A stretch of DNA of 15,673 bases from Pseudomonadota bacterium (GCA_022567015.1 JADFHR010000049.1:1-15673), one strand, 5' to 3'. Numbered from the stretch's first letter, positions 5,760 to 14,974 are shown. Numbers and translations: made by a program. The notes: a model not told the origin generated them from the letters alone.

Positions 5760-7436
5760 TCACAGGCGGACCACGTGTATGGTGGTCACCGGTTTTTTGC
5801 CCACACTGTCGCGGAAAGCGCGGCGCACCGCAATACGCACGGCCTCGCGCACCGCGGTGTCGTCCCGGCGCGCCCGTTTCGGCATCTTCCCGAGAGCCGC
5901 GCCGACGGCGGCAAGCACGGAGTCCTCGATGTCGGAGTCCCCGTCCTCCATGATCCCGATGGTCGAAAGCTGGGCCTCCGTCACCAGGCGGCCGTCCCCG
6001 TCGAGCGCTACGGTAACCACCGCCGAGCCGTTGTAGAGGGCGCGGGTGCGGCCGCGCACGAGGGCGCCGTCCATGGGCACGACCCGGTTGCCGTCGAGCG
6101 CCAGGCGCCCCACGGGAACCTCGTCGACGACCCCGGCGGCGGCCGAATCGAGGCGTACCACGGACCCGTTCTCGGCGACCACGGCCAGGGGAACCTGGCA
6201 CGCCCGGGCGAGCCGCGCGTGCTCCACCAGGTGGCGGACCTCCCCGTGGACGGGGACACTGATGCGCGGGCGCACATGCTGGTACATGCGGACCAGCTCG
6301 TCGCGGTTGGGATGGCCGGAGACGTGGACGAATTCCTCCTTCTCGGTGATCACGGTGACGCCCCGGCGGACCAGCCGGTTGTGCAGCCGCGCGATGGCCA
6401 TCTCGTTGCCGGGAATGATCTTCGACGACAGGATGACCGTATCGCCCTCCTCCAGGGTCACGTGGGGGTGGCTTTCGGCGGCGATTCGCGCCAGCGCCGC
6501 GCGCGGCTCGCCCTGGCTGCCCGTGCAGATCAGAAGCGCCTTGTCCCTGGGCAGATAGCCCGCGTCTTCCTCGTCGAGGAAGGCGGGGACGTCGGCCAGA
6601 TAGCCGGTCTTGCGCGCCACCGCGTCGATGCGCTTCAGGGAGCGGCCGACGAGGACCACGTCGCGCCCGCCGGCGGCGGCGGCGATGGTCCTCAGGCGCG
6701 CCACGTTGCTGGAGAAGCAGGCGACGGCGACCCGTTTCCCGCAGGCCCCGATCAGCGCCTTGAGGCTCTCCAGCAGGTCGGCCTCGGAGCCCGAGGTGCC
6801 GGCGCTGAACACATTGGTCGAGTCGCAGATCATGGCCAGCACCCCTTCGTCGCCGAGCCGGCCGAGGGCATCCTCGTCGGCCGTCGGCCCCACCACCGGG
6901 TCCGGATCGAACTTCCAGTCGCCGGTATGCAGGACCGTCCCCGCCGGCGTGCGGATGGCGATGGCATTGGGTTCGGGTATGGAATGGGTGAGCGTGATCA
7001 GCTCCAGGTCGAACGGCCCCACGGTGAACCGTCCGCCGAGGGGCACCTCGGTGATCTCGGCTTCGTCCTCCAGGCCCACGTCGGCCAGCTTCGCCCGCAG
7101 AATAGTGGCGGTGAACGGCGTGGCGAAGATGGGACAGCGCAAGCGGTCCCACAGGTAGGGCACGGCGCCCAGGTGGTCCTCGTGGGCATGGGTCAGCACC
7201 AGCCCCGCCAGGCGGTCGCGGTGGCCGACGATAAAGGCGGGATCGGGCATGATGACGTCGACGCCGGGCACCTGGCCGTCGGAAAACGTGATGCCCAGGT
7301 CGACCATCATCCACTGGTGCGCCCCGGGCCGGCCGAACCCGTACAGGTTCAGGTTCATGCCGATCTCGCCGGCGCCGCCCAGGGGAACGAACAACAGCTC
7401 CTCTTCGGGCTCTTGGGACGGTTTGGCCACGCTCAT
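5760..7436 (-). CDS. rnj: Ribonuclease J
   Basis: A 558-residue protein of normal RNase J length, acting in cytoplasmic mRNA decay and RNA maturation with 5'-3' exonuclease and endonuclease activity. The metallo-beta-lactamase core has GGAGEIGMN (20-28), the metal motif HAHEDH (83-88), His151 (TLTHSIPEPN) and Asp173 (HTGDWKFD). The beta-CASP domain includes CDSTNVFSAGTSGSE and CTGSQGEPRAAL. HVSGHPNRDEL and VPVHGEVRHL mark the return to the catalytic domain, and the last ~110 residues form the C-terminal domain. The ATG overlaps the coaX stop (ATGA at 7436-7433), indicating coupled translation. The frame runs open upstream through coaX, but only this start gives a sensible family N-terminus. 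Confidence 0.95.
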   Translation of the reverse strand: MSVAKPSQEPEEELLFVPLGGAGEIGMNLNLYGFGRPGAHQWMMVDLGITFSDGQVPGVDVIMPDPAFIVGHRDRLAGLVLTHAHEDHLGAVPYLWDRLRCPIFATPFTATILRAKLADVGLEDEAEITEVPLGGRFTVGPFDLELITLTHSIPEPNAIAIRTPAGTVLHTGDWKFDPDPVVGPTADEDALGRLGDEGVLAMICDSTNVFSAGTSGSEADLLESLKALIGACGKRVAVACFSSNVARLRTIAAAAGGRDVVLVGRSLKRIDAVARKTGYLADVPAFLDEEDAGYLPRDKALLICTGSQGEPRAALARIAAESHPHVTLEEGDTVILSSKIIPGNEMAIARLHNRLVRRGVTVITEKEEFVHVSGHPNRDELVRMYQHVRPRISVPVHGEVRHLVEHARLARACQVPLAVVAENGSVVRLDSAAAGVVDEVPVGRLALDGNRVVPMDGALVRGRTRALYNGSAVVTVALDGDGRLVTEAQLSTIGIMEDGDSDIEDSVLAAVGAALGKMPKRARRDDTAVREAVRIAVRRAFRDSVGKKPVTTIHVVRL

Positions 7437-8209
7437 GACGGCCGGTTGCGCCGGTGGACGGCGAGAAGCCCCCGGATCGTGAGCTCGGCGTCGGCGCATT
7501 TGATGACCTCGGTGGAGCCCGTGAACAGGGGCGCCAGGCCGCCGGTGGCGATGACATCCATCTCCGCCCCGAATTCCCGGCGGATGCGCTCGACCAGCCC
7601 CTCGATCAGGCTCACGTAGCCCCAGAAGATGCCCGACTGCATGGCGCTGACGGTCCCCTTGCCGATCACCCGCTCCGGGCGCTCGATGGCGACCAGGGGC
7701 AGCTTCGCGGCGGCCATGTGCAGGGCCTCCAGGGACAGGTTGATGCCGGGCGCGATGACGCCGCCGAAATAGCTGCCCTCGGCGTCCACCACGTCGAAGG
7801 TGGTGGCGGTGCCGAAATCGACGACGATCAGCGGCCCGCCATAGCGCTCGTGGGCGGCGATGGCGGTGACCAGGCGGTCGGCGCCGACTTCGTCCGGGCG
7901 CGCCACCAGGACCTTGAGGCCAAGGTCGACGCCGGGCTCTCCGACGACCAGGGGTTCGCAGCCGAAATACTTGCGGCACAGGGTCTTGAGGCTGAACAGG
8001 GTGGCCGGCACCACGGTCGCAATGATGGCCGCCGTGATGCGGGCGGGCTCAATCCCGGCCAACCCCATCAGTTGGTTCAGCCACACCCCGAACTCGTCGG
8101 TCGTGCGCTCGGTGTCGGTGGAGGACCGCCACTCGCCCAGCACCTTGCCGCCGTCGTCGAAGACGGCGAACACGATGTTGGTGTTTCCCGAATCGATGGC
8201 AAGCAGCAT
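7433..8209 (-). CDS. coaX: Type III pantothenate kinase
   Basis: A 258-residue enzyme for the first step of CoA synthesis: ATP-dependent phosphorylation of pantothenate in the cytoplasm. Family motifs are intact: the phosphate loop DSGNTN (6-11), GADR (109-112) with catalytic Asp111, DFGTATTFD (131-139), FGGVIAPG near residue 155, and IATGGLA near residue 223. Type III enzymes need a monovalent cation and are not inhibited by CoA, as known for the family. AGGATGG stands just before the ATG. It begins 16 bases after birA and ends in a 4-base overlap with rnj, the usual alphaproteobacterial order. Confidence 0.95.
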   Translation of the reverse strand: MLLAIDSGNTNIVFAVFDDGGKVLGEWRSSTDTERTTDEFGVWLNQLMGLAGIEPARITAAIIATVVPATLFSLKTLCRKYFGCEPLVVGEPGVDLGLKVLVARPDEVGADRLVTAIAAHERYGGPLIVVDFGTATTFDVVDAEGSYFGGVIAPGINLSLEALHMAAAKLPLVAIERPERVIGKGTVSAMQSGIFWGYVSLIEGLVERIRREFGAEMDVIATGGLAPLFTGSTEVIKCADAELTIRGLLAVHRRNRPS

Positions 8210-8225
8210 GGGCCATCCTAGGCCA

Positions 8226-8987
8226 CTAGAGGTAAACGTCGCCGGCGGTGATCCGCCGCCGGCCGCCGCCCTCGACCTCTAAGATCAGGGCGCCGTCGTC
8301 GTCCAGGTCGGCAAAGGTGCCGCTCAGGGTTTCATTGTCAAGCCTGACCTCGATGGCCTCGCCCAGGCCCTTGGCCCGCTGCAGCCAGTGCTTGCGCACC
8401 GGCACGAAACCGTCGTCCAGCCACCGGTTGACCCAGGTCAGGAAGTGTTGGGCAAAGGCCTCCAGCAGATCGACCTCGTCGATGTCCCGGCAACCTTCCT
8501 CCCTGAGTGAGGTGGCCGGAAACTCCACGTCCTCGGGAAAGTGTGCGACGTTAATGCCGACGCCCAGCACCACCCACTGGGGCATGGCGTCGGCGTTGGC
8601 CTCCGATTCCAGAAGGATGCCCGCCACCTTCCGGTCCCCGAGAAGCACGTCGTTCGGCCACTTGCACCAGACCTCGTGGCCGGGCTCGGCCACCCGGGCG
8701 ATGGCGTCGCAGACCGCCAGCGCCGCCACGAAGCCCAACTGGAGCGCCGTTTCCACCGGGCATTCGGGGCGCAGGATCAGCGAGCAGTGAAGGTTGCCCT
8801 CGGGCGAATACCACTGGCGACCGCGCCGGCCCCGCCCGGCGGTTTGCTGGCGGGCCCAGACCAGGGTCCCGTCCTCGCCCTCGTCTTCGCCGAGCGCCGC
8901 CAGCCGCTTGGCTTCGGCGTTGGTGCTGTCGACGGTCTCCAGGGCCACCAGCCGGTATGCCGGCGGCAGTTTGGGCCGGCGCGTCAT
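8226..8987 (-). CDS. birA: Biotin-[acetyl-CoA-carboxylase] ligase
   Basis: A 253-residue protein that activates biotin with ATP and attaches it to a lysine of biotin carboxyl carrier proteins. Catalytic motifs are present: ETVDSTNAEAKRL (17-29), the biotin/AMP loop GRGRRGRQW (51-59), KWPNDVLL (109-116), KVAGILLE and GVGINV; the C-terminal SH3-like domain ends at GRRRITAGDVYL. It lacks the N-terminal winged-helix DNA-binding domain of E. coli BirA, so it should be a ligase only and not a repressor of biotin genes. The ATG overlaps the nuoN stop by 4 bases (8987-8984). Linkage to mce is suggestive, since propionyl-CoA carboxylase is biotin-dependent. Confidence 0.94.
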   Translation of the reverse strand: MTRRPKLPPAYRLVALETVDSTNAEAKRLAALGEDEGEDGTLVWARQQTAGRGRRGRQWYSPEGNLHCSLILRPECPVETALQLGFVAALAVCDAIARVAEPGHEVWCKWPNDVLLGDRKVAGILLESEANADAMPQWVVLGVGINVAHFPEDVEFPATSLREEGCRDIDEVDLLEAFAQHFLTWVNRWLDDGFVPVRKHWLQRAKGLGEAIEVRLDNETLSGTFADLDDDGALILEVEGGGRRRITAGDVYL

Positions 8988-10480
8988 CCCGCGAACAGAC
9001 CCCTGGTCGCCGCCGCGGCGGCGGACAGCAAGGGCGACGGCCAGGCAAAGAACAAAAGGATGATCAGGCTGGTCCCCACCAACACGCCCGCCATATCGCG
9101 CCCGATGGGCTTTTCGAGACTGTCGCCGAGGGCATCGAAGTACATGACCTTGACGATGCGCAGGTAGTAGAAGGCGGCGACCACGCTGCTGAGCACGCCG
9201 ATCACCGCCAGCCCGTAGAGCCCGGCCTCGACGGCGGCGAGGAAAATATAGAACTTGCCGAAGAAACCGGCCAGCGGCGGAATGCCGGCCATGGAGAACA
9301 TGAAGATGGCCAGCGCCACGGCCATCATCGGGTGGCTCTTGGACAGCCCGGCGAGATCGTCGATGTCCTCGACCATGTGATCGCTTCGGCGCATGCACAG
9401 GATGCAGGCGAAGGTGCCCACGTTCATGAACAAATAGATGGCCATGTAGATCAACACGCCCTGGATGCCGGCCTCGCGGACCGCCCCGTCGCCGCCCTGG
9501 CCGGCCACGGCGAGGCCGATCAGCGCATAGCCGATGTGTCCGATGGAGCTGTAGGCCATCAGGCGCTTGATGTTGGTCTGGTTGATGGCGGCGAACGCGC
9601 CAAGCACCATGGAGGCGATGGCGACGAACACCACGATCTGTTGCCACTGGGCGGCGAGATCGCCGAACGGGCCGATCATGATGCGGAGAAACAGCGCCAG
9701 CGCCGCGATCTTCGGGCCGACGGAGAAGAACGCGGTGACCGGAGTCGGCGCCCCTTCGTAGACGTCGGGCGTCCACATGTGGAAGGGCACCGCCGAAACC
9801 TTGAACGCCAGACCGGCCAGGATGAAGACGATGCCGATGACGAGGCCGACGGACGGCGCTTCCTCCGGATGCGCAGCGAACAGCGCCGCCAGGGTGTCGA
9901 AGGACGTGGTGCCGGCGAACCCGTACACCAGCGAGCAGCCGTAGAGCAGCAGGCCCGAGGCCAGGGCGCCGAGGACGAAATATTTCAGGCCCGCTTCCGT
10001 CGAGCGCATGTCGTCGCGCTGGAAGGACGCCAGAACGTAGAGCGACAGGCTTTGCACCTCCAGGCCGAGATACATCGCCATGAGATCGTTGGCCGAAATC
10101 ATCATCATCATGCCGACGGTGGCGAGCAGGATCAGCACCCCGAACTCGAGGCGCGCTATTCCCTGGCGCGTCATGTATTCCTGGGAGATGGTGATGGTGA
10201 GCGCCGACGCGATGAGCACCAGCACCTTGAAAAACACGGCGAACGAATCGTTGATGAACATGCCGCCGAAGGTGAGCATGGGCCCGCTGGCGATGGTGGT
10301 CACCAGAAGCAGGGTGAGGACCAGGGTGGTCAGGCTCAGGTTCGAGATCAACTGCGCCGTCTTCACCTCATCCTTTCCCTCGTCGCCGCTCTGAAACACG
10401 CCCAGCATCAACAGCGCCATGGCCGCGCAGACGAGGAATATCTCGGGCAGGGCCGGTATCAGGTTGGGAACCTCCGCCAT
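8984..10480 (-). CDS. nuoN: NADH-quinone oxidoreductase subunit N
   Basis: A 498-residue, many-helix membrane protein, one of the three antiporter-like proton-pumping subunits of complex I. Key charged residues are visible: Glu141 in LGLEVQSLSLYVL and Lys227 in GLAFKVSAVPFHMWTPDVYEGAPTP, then INQTNIKRLMAYSSIGHIGY and MFSMAGIPPLAGFFGKFY. These are diagnostic for NuoN rather than NuoM or NuoL. AAGGAGGA lies about 11 bases before the ATG. It starts 28 bases after nuoM and its stop overlaps birA. It is the last complex I gene of the run. Confidence 0.97.
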   Translation of the reverse strand: MAEVPNLIPALPEIFLVCAAMALLMLGVFQSGDEGKDEVKTAQLISNLSLTTLVLTLLLVTTIASGPMLTFGGMFINDSFAVFFKVLVLIASALTITISQEYMTRQGIARLEFGVLILLATVGMMMMISANDLMAMYLGLEVQSLSLYVLASFQRDDMRSTEAGLKYFVLGALASGLLLYGCSLVYGFAGTTSFDTLAALFAAHPEEAPSVGLVIGIVFILAGLAFKVSAVPFHMWTPDVYEGAPTPVTAFFSVGPKIAALALFLRIMIGPFGDLAAQWQQIVVFVAIASMVLGAFAAINQTNIKRLMAYSSIGHIGYALIGLAVAGQGGDGAVREAGIQGVLIYMAIYLFMNVGTFACILCMRRSDHMVEDIDDLAGLSKSHPMMAVALAIFMFSMAGIPPLAGFFGKFYIFLAAVEAGLYGLAVIGVLSSVVAAFYYLRIVKVMYFDALGDSLEKPIGRDMAGVLVGTSLIILLFFAWPSPLLSAAAAATRGLFAG

Positions 10481-10508
10481 GGGCTCGATTGTCCTCCTTG
10501 CGCGCCCG

Positions 10509-12026
10509 TCAGCGCCCCGCCACGGCGACGCCGGAGGCCGCCCGGCGCGCCTGCTCGAAGGGCTCGATCAGGTTGTCCACCGAGACATGCATGACGTCGA
10601 GGAAGGGCGCCGGATAGAGACCCATCCACAGAACCACCAGAATCAGCGGCGCGAACACCATCACCTCCCGCCTGTTCATATCCAGGATGGCCTTGAGGTC
10701 CGCCTTGATGACCTTCCCGAAGATGACCCGGCGGTACATATACAGCATGTACATGGCGCCCAGGACGACGCCCGTGGCGGTGAGCGCCGCCACCCAGGTG
10801 TTGACCTGGAAGATGCCCAGCAGGATCAGGAACTCGCCGATGAAGCCGCCGGTGCCCGGCAGGCCCACCGAGGCCAGCATGAACAGCATGAACGTCAACG
10901 CGTAGACCGGCATGCGGTGCACAAGGCCGCCATAGGTGGAGATGTCGCGTGAATGCATGCGGTCGTAAACCACGCCCACGATCAGGAACAGGGCGGCGGA
11001 AATGACGCCGTGGCTGAGCATCATGAAGATGGCGCCCTCGATCCCCTGCGCGGTGAGCGTAAAGACGCCGACGGTCACGAATCCCATGTGCGCCACCGAG
11101 GAATAGGCGATCAGCTTTTTCATGTCCTCCTGGGCCAGCGCCACCAGGGAGACGTAGATCACGGCGATGATGCTGAGGGTGAAGATCAGGGGGGCGAACT
11201 CGATGGTGGCGTCGGGGAACATGGGCAGCGAGAAGCGCAGGAACCCGTATCCGCCGAACTTCAGGAGCACCCCGGCGAGGATCACCGAGCCCGCCGTCGG
11301 CGCCTCCACGTGGGCGTCCGGCAGCCACGTGTGCACCGGCCACATGGGCAGCTTGACCGCGAACGAGGCGAAGAAGGCCAGCCACAGCCAAGTCTGCATG
11401 TCGGCGGAAAAGCCATACTCCATCAAGGCCGGGATATCGGCGGTGCCGGCGGTGAAATACATGGCGAGGATGGCCAGCAGCATGAGCACCGAGCCGGTCA
11501 GCGTATAGAGGAAGAACTTGAACGCCGCGTAGACCCGGCGTGGCCCGCCCCAGACGCCGATGATCAGGAACATGGGGATCAGCACGCCCTCGAAGAAGAT
11601 GTAGAAGAGGACCACGTCGAGGGCGGAGAACATGCCCACCATCATCGTCTCCATCACCAGGAACGCGATCATGTACTCCTTGACGCGGTCGGTGACGGTC
11701 TCCCAGCTCGCCAGCACGCAGATCGGCGTCAACAGGGTGGTCAGCAGGACGAAGAACATGGAAATGCCGTCCACGCCCATGTGGTAGGAGATGTTGAAGG
11801 CGGGCATCCAGGCGCGCCGTTCCTCGAACTGGAAGGCGGCCGTCGTGGTGTCGAACTGGACCCACAGGAACAGCGACAGCAGCAACGTGATCATCGACGT
11901 CCACAGGGCGACGCTGCGGGCGTTCCGCCTCACCACCTCCGCATCGCCGCCGGGAATGGCGAGGATGAACCCCGCCCCGACAAGGGGCAGGAAGGTGACC
12001 AGGGACAGGATCGGGAACTCGGTCAT
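10509..12026 (-). CDS. nuoM: NADH-quinone oxidoreductase subunit M
   Basis: A 505-residue antiporter-like proton-pumping subunit of complex I in the inner membrane. Diagnostic stretches are YHMGVDGISMFFVLLTTLL (81-99), Glu146 in FFEGVLIPM, Lys225 in AVKLPMWPVHTWLPDAHVEAPT, Lys256 in LLKFGGYGFLR, and DMKKLIAYSSVAHMGF. The ATG at 12026 begins MTEFPILS, the usual start; the frame is open 18 codons upstream into nuoL, without a better start. It lies 7 bases after the nuoL stop, with GAGGG formed by the stop codon and following bases as the ribosome-binding site. Confidence 0.97.
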   Translation of the reverse strand: MTEFPILSLVTFLPLVGAGFILAIPGGDAEVVRRNARSVALWTSMITLLLSLFLWVQFDTTTAAFQFEERRAWMPAFNISYHMGVDGISMFFVLLTTLLTPICVLASWETVTDRVKEYMIAFLVMETMMVGMFSALDVVLFYIFFEGVLIPMFLIIGVWGGPRRVYAAFKFFLYTLTGSVLMLLAILAMYFTAGTADIPALMEYGFSADMQTWLWLAFFASFAVKLPMWPVHTWLPDAHVEAPTAGSVILAGVLLKFGGYGFLRFSLPMFPDATIEFAPLIFTLSIIAVIYVSLVALAQEDMKKLIAYSSVAHMGFVTVGVFTLTAQGIEGAIFMMLSHGVISAALFLIVGVVYDRMHSRDISTYGGLVHRMPVYALTFMLFMLASVGLPGTGGFIGEFLILLGIFQVNTWVAALTATGVVLGAMYMLYMYRRVIFGKVIKADLKAILDMNRREVMVFAPLILVVLWMGLYPAPFLDVMHVSVDNLIEPFEQARRAASGVAVAGR

Positions 12027-12033
12027 CGCGCCC

Positions 12034-13992
12034 TCAGCCCGCTTGACCCAACAGGTACCAGGTGACCAGGAACACGACACCGCTCAGCATGGCGAAGGCG
12101 TAGTGGTAAAGATAACCGCTCTGCAAACGCCCCGCCCGGCGCGCCAGGGCGCGGGTCGCCGCCGCCACCCCGTCGGGACCGACGCCGTCGATCAGGGCGC
12201 CGTCGCCGGTTTTCCAAAAGTTCCGCGCCAGGTAGAAGGCCGGACGGACGAACACGGCATCGTAAAGCTCGTCGAAGTACCACTTGTTCAGCAGGAACCG
12301 GTAGACGGGCTGGAATCGGCCCGCCAGCGCCCCCGGCAGGCCCGGGAACAGCATGTACATCCCATAGGCCAGCACGATGCCGCCCAGGCCCAGCCCCAGG
12401 GGCAGGAGCTTCACCCACCCGGGCACGCCATCGGCCGCCTCCAGGGCCGGATGGGACGGAAGCACCAGGATGGCGCTTCCCCAGAAGTCCGCCGCCTTGT
12501 CGCCGACGAAGAATTCGAAGCCCGCGTAACCGGCGAAAATGGCCCCCACCGCCAGCACCAGAAGGGGCACGGTCATCGCCTTCGGCGACTCGTGCACCCG
12601 GGCGATCACCGTTTCCTCGCCGCGCGGCGCCCCGTGGAAGGTCATCAGCAAAAGCCGCCACGAATAGAAACCGGTCAACAGGGCCGTCGCGGCGCCCAGC
12701 CAGAAGGCGTACGCGCCGACGCCCGTGCCCGCCGCGTAGGCCGCCTCTAAGATGGTCTCCTTGGAGAAGTAGCCGGCGAACGGCCAGATCCCGGCGCCGG
12801 CGAGGGACCCCACCCACATGAGGCCGTAGGTGAGCGGAATCATCTTCCACAGGCCGCCCATCTTGCGCATGTCCTGTTCGTCCGACATGGCGTGAATCAC
12901 GGAACCCGCGCCGAGGAACAGGAGCGCCTTGAAGAAGGCGTGAGTCGTCAGATGGAAGACGCCCGCCGAATAGGCCGAAACCCCGGCGGCGATGAACATG
13001 TAGCCGAGCTGCGAGCAGGTGGAGTACGCGATCACCCGCTTGATGTCGTTCTGCACGCAGGCGATGGTGGCGGTGACGACGGCCGTGGTGGCGCCGACAA
13101 TGGTGACCACGGCCAGGGCCGTGTCCGAGTACTCGAACAGCGGCGACATCCGCGCCACCATGAAAACGCCCGCCGTCACCATGGTCGCGGCGTGGATCAG
13201 GGCGGAGACCGGCGTCGGGCCCTCCATGGCGTCGGGAAGCCAGGTGTGCAGGCCGATCTGGGCCGACTTGCCCATGGCGCCCACGAACAACAGCAGGCAG
13301 ATGACGGTGATCGCGTGGAACTCGCCGCCGAAGACGATGAAGGTGGCGTCCGCCTTGTTCGCCGCGGCCGCGAAAATGGTGTCCAGGTCGACGGTCTGGA
13401 ACAGCAGGAACGTGGCGAAGATGCCCAGGACAAAGCCGAAATCGCCCACCCGGTTGACGAGAAACGCCTTGATGGCGGCGGCGTTGGCCGAGGGCCTGTC
13501 GTACCAGAAGCCGATCAACAGGTACGACGCCAGGCCGACGCCCTCCCAGCCGAAGTAGAGCTGCACCAGGTTGTCGGCCGTCACCAGGGTCAACATGAAA
13601 AAGGTGAACAGGTTCAAATAGGCCATGAAGCGCGGGATGGACGGATCGCCGTGCATGTAGCCGATGGAGTAGACGTGCACCATGGCCGAAACCAGGGTCA
13701 CGACGAGCAGCATCACCGCCGTCAGCGTGTCCACCTTGATCGCCCACGACACCTCCAGGGCGCCGGACGTGATCCAGGTGAACAGCTCGACCGTGCCGGT
13801 GTTGCCGGCCACCACCACGTCGGTGAAAATGAAGGCGGCGAGCACCGTGGACAGCAAAAGGGCGCCGCAGGTGATCCACTGGGCGGCCCTGTCCACGCGC
13901 GCCTGCCTGGCCTTGCCGGCGGGCGCGACGAACGCCAGCATGCCGGCGATGACGGCGCCCACAAGCGGCAGGAAGACGACGGCTGCGTACAT
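12034..13992 (-). CDS. nuoL: NADH-quinone oxidoreductase subunit L
   Basis: A 652-residue protein, the largest antiporter-like subunit of complex I, which ends in the long lateral helix along the membrane arm. Characteristic segments are VDTLTAVMLLVVTLVSAMVHVYSIGYM (87-113), Glu150 in FGWEGVGLASYLLIGFW, Lys242 in GKSAQIGLHTWLPDAMEGPTPVSALIHAATMV, DIKRVIAYSTCSQLGYM (316-332) and HAFFKALLFLGAGSVIHAM (351-369). The C-terminal part (NKWYFDELYDAVFVRP) is also typical. The start follows the nuoK stop by 6 bases, with GAGGG overlapping that stop, the same arrangement as at the nuoL-nuoM junction. Confidence 0.97.
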   Translation of the reverse strand: MYAAVVFLPLVGAVIAGMLAFVAPAGKARQARVDRAAQWITCGALLLSTVLAAFIFTDVVVAGNTGTVELFTWITSGALEVSWAIKVDTLTAVMLLVVTLVSAMVHVYSIGYMHGDPSIPRFMAYLNLFTFFMLTLVTADNLVQLYFGWEGVGLASYLLIGFWYDRPSANAAAIKAFLVNRVGDFGFVLGIFATFLLFQTVDLDTIFAAAANKADATFIVFGGEFHAITVICLLLFVGAMGKSAQIGLHTWLPDAMEGPTPVSALIHAATMVTAGVFMVARMSPLFEYSDTALAVVTIVGATTAVVTATIACVQNDIKRVIAYSTCSQLGYMFIAAGVSAYSAGVFHLTTHAFFKALLFLGAGSVIHAMSDEQDMRKMGGLWKMIPLTYGLMWVGSLAGAGIWPFAGYFSKETILEAAYAAGTGVGAYAFWLGAATALLTGFYSWRLLLMTFHGAPRGEETVIARVHESPKAMTVPLLVLAVGAIFAGYAGFEFFVGDKAADFWGSAILVLPSHPALEAADGVPGWVKLLPLGLGLGGIVLAYGMYMLFPGLPGALAGRFQPVYRFLLNKWYFDELYDAVFVRPAFYLARNFWKTGDGALIDGVGPDGVAAATRALARRAGRLQSGYLYHYAFAMLSGVVFLVTWYLLGQAG

Positions 13993-13998
13993 GCGCCC

Positions 13999-14310
13999 TC
14001 AACCCTTCATCAGGTTGACGTCTTCGACCGCGATGGAACCGCGGTTGCGGAAATAGACCACCAGCACGGCCAGCCCGACCGCCGTCTCCGCCGCCGCCAC
14101 GGTGAGGACGAACAAGGCGAAGATCTGGCCGACCAGGTCGTTCAACTCGGCCGAGAAGGCCACCAGGTTGATGGTCACCGCCAGCAGCATCAACTCGATC
14201 GACATCAGGATGACGATGACGTTCTTGCGGTTGAGGAAGATGCCGAACAACCCCAGCGCGAACAGGATGGCGGCGACCGTCAGGTAATGGCCGAGGCCGA
14301 CGGCAAGCAT
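13999..14310 (-). CDS. nuoK: NADH-quinone oxidoreductase subunit K
   Basis: A 103-residue, three-helix subunit (MrpC-like) of the complex I membrane arm, of normal length. The two conserved intramembrane glutamates are present: Glu39 in MSIELMLLAVTINLV and Glu75 in TVAAAETAVGLAVLV, both part of the proton path. NRKNVIVILMSIE is a family signature. Its ATG overlaps the nuoJ stop by one base (TGATG at 14312-14308), so translation should be coupled. Confidence 0.97.
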   Translation of the reverse strand: MLAVGLGHYLTVAAILFALGLFGIFLNRKNVIVILMSIELMLLAVTINLVAFSAELNDLVGQIFALFVLTVAAAETAVGLAVLVVYFRNRGSIAVEDVNLMKG

Positions 14311-14924
14311 CAGATACCCTTCCCCGTCGGAACGTCGCGGACTTCCACCGAATCTTCGGCGCGTCGCCGGAGCTGGTCGGAAATCCTCTGCCTGCGCACG
14401 CCCTCGCGCTGGCGATGGGTCAGCACGATGGCCCCGATCATGGCCACCAGAAGCACGATTCCGGCCGCCTGGAACAGGTAGACGTAGCGCGTGTACAGGA
14501 GCTCACCAAGTGCATGGGTGTTGGACAAGACCCCGGGCGCCGGCATGGGCGCGGCGCCGCTGTGCGCGGCTTCCGGCGCCAGGGCCCATCCGCCGACGAC
14601 GACCAGAAGCTCGACCAGCAGCACCAGCCCGATCAATCCGCCGATGGGCAGGTACTGCAAGAAGCCCTGGCGCATCTCGGCAAAATTGATGTCCAGCATC
14701 ATGACGACGAACATGAACAGGACCGCCACCGCGCCCACGTAGACGACGATCAGGATCATCGCCAGGAACTCCGCCCCCAGGAGCACGAACAGGCCGGCGG
14801 AACTGAAAAACGCCGAGATCAGGAAGAGCACCGAATGCACCGGGTTGCGCGCCGAAATGACCATCACGGCCGACGTCACGGTGACAAAGGCGAACAGGTA
14901 AAAGGCCAGGGCCTGGACGATCAT
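14310..14924 (-). CDS. nuoJ: NADH-quinone oxidoreductase subunit J
   Basis: A 204-residue subunit with five expected membrane helices in the proximal part of the complex I membrane arm. Family hallmarks are ARNPVHSVLFLI (25-36) and VVYVGAVAVLFMFVVMMLD (60-78), the latter covering the third helix that bends during turnover. The tail is hydrophilic and basic. The ATG at 14924 is chosen because GGAGGGG lies 6 bases upstream; a GTG at 14942 in the same frame is less likely. The ATG overlaps by 4 bases the end of a 17-codon ORF that has its own strong ribosome-binding site. Confidence 0.95.
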   Translation of the reverse strand: MIVQALAFYLFAFVTVTSAVMVISARNPVHSVLFLISAFFSSAGLFVLLGAEFLAMILIVVYVGAVAVLFMFVVMMLDINFAEMRQGFLQYLPIGGLIGLVLLVELLVVVGGWALAPEAAHSGAAPMPAPGVLSNTHALGELLYTRYVYLFQAAGIVLLVAMIGAIVLTHRQREGVRRQRISDQLRRRAEDSVEVRDVPTGKGI

Positions 14925-14974
14925 CGCGGCCCCTCCATGCACGCCGGCCTCACGGCCGGGATTGAACCCGTCAT
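14921..14974 (-). CDS. Possible 17-residue upstream ORF coupled to nuoJ
   Basis: In the 72-base nuoI-nuoJ gap an ATG (14974-14972) stands 3 bases after AGGAAGGA, a stronger site than many in this operon. It reads MTGSIPAVRPACMEGPR and ends in TGA (14923-14921), overlapping the nuoJ ATG as ATGA. Its coding bases hold a 6-bp hairpin, CCGGCC-GUGA-GGCCGG (14959-14944), just before the nuoJ ribosome-binding site. The peptide resembles nothing I know. It may serve only to bring ribosomes to nuoJ and melt the hairpin, or it may be chance. Confidence 0.3.
   Translation of the reverse strand: MTGSIPAVRPACMEGPR

Noticed and set aside
5775..7619. 614-codon plus-strand ORF
   Set aside because: It is antisense to rnj and coaX, whose motifs are complete. 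The product is rich in His, Gly, Asp and Arg, typical of GC-rich shadow frames.
8226..8987. BirA without a DNA-binding domain as a truncation
   Set aside because: Many bacteria have this ligase-only (group I) form. The catalytic and C-terminal domains are complete and the ATGA overlap with nuoN supports the start.
8957..10594. 545-codon plus-strand ORF
   Set aside because: It is antisense to nuoN. Its very His/Asp/Gln/Glu-rich product is the usual shadow of membrane-protein codons.
12892..14481. 529-codon plus-strand ORF
   Set aside because: It is antisense to nuoL, nuoK and nuoJ, with composition as expected of a shadow and no domain.
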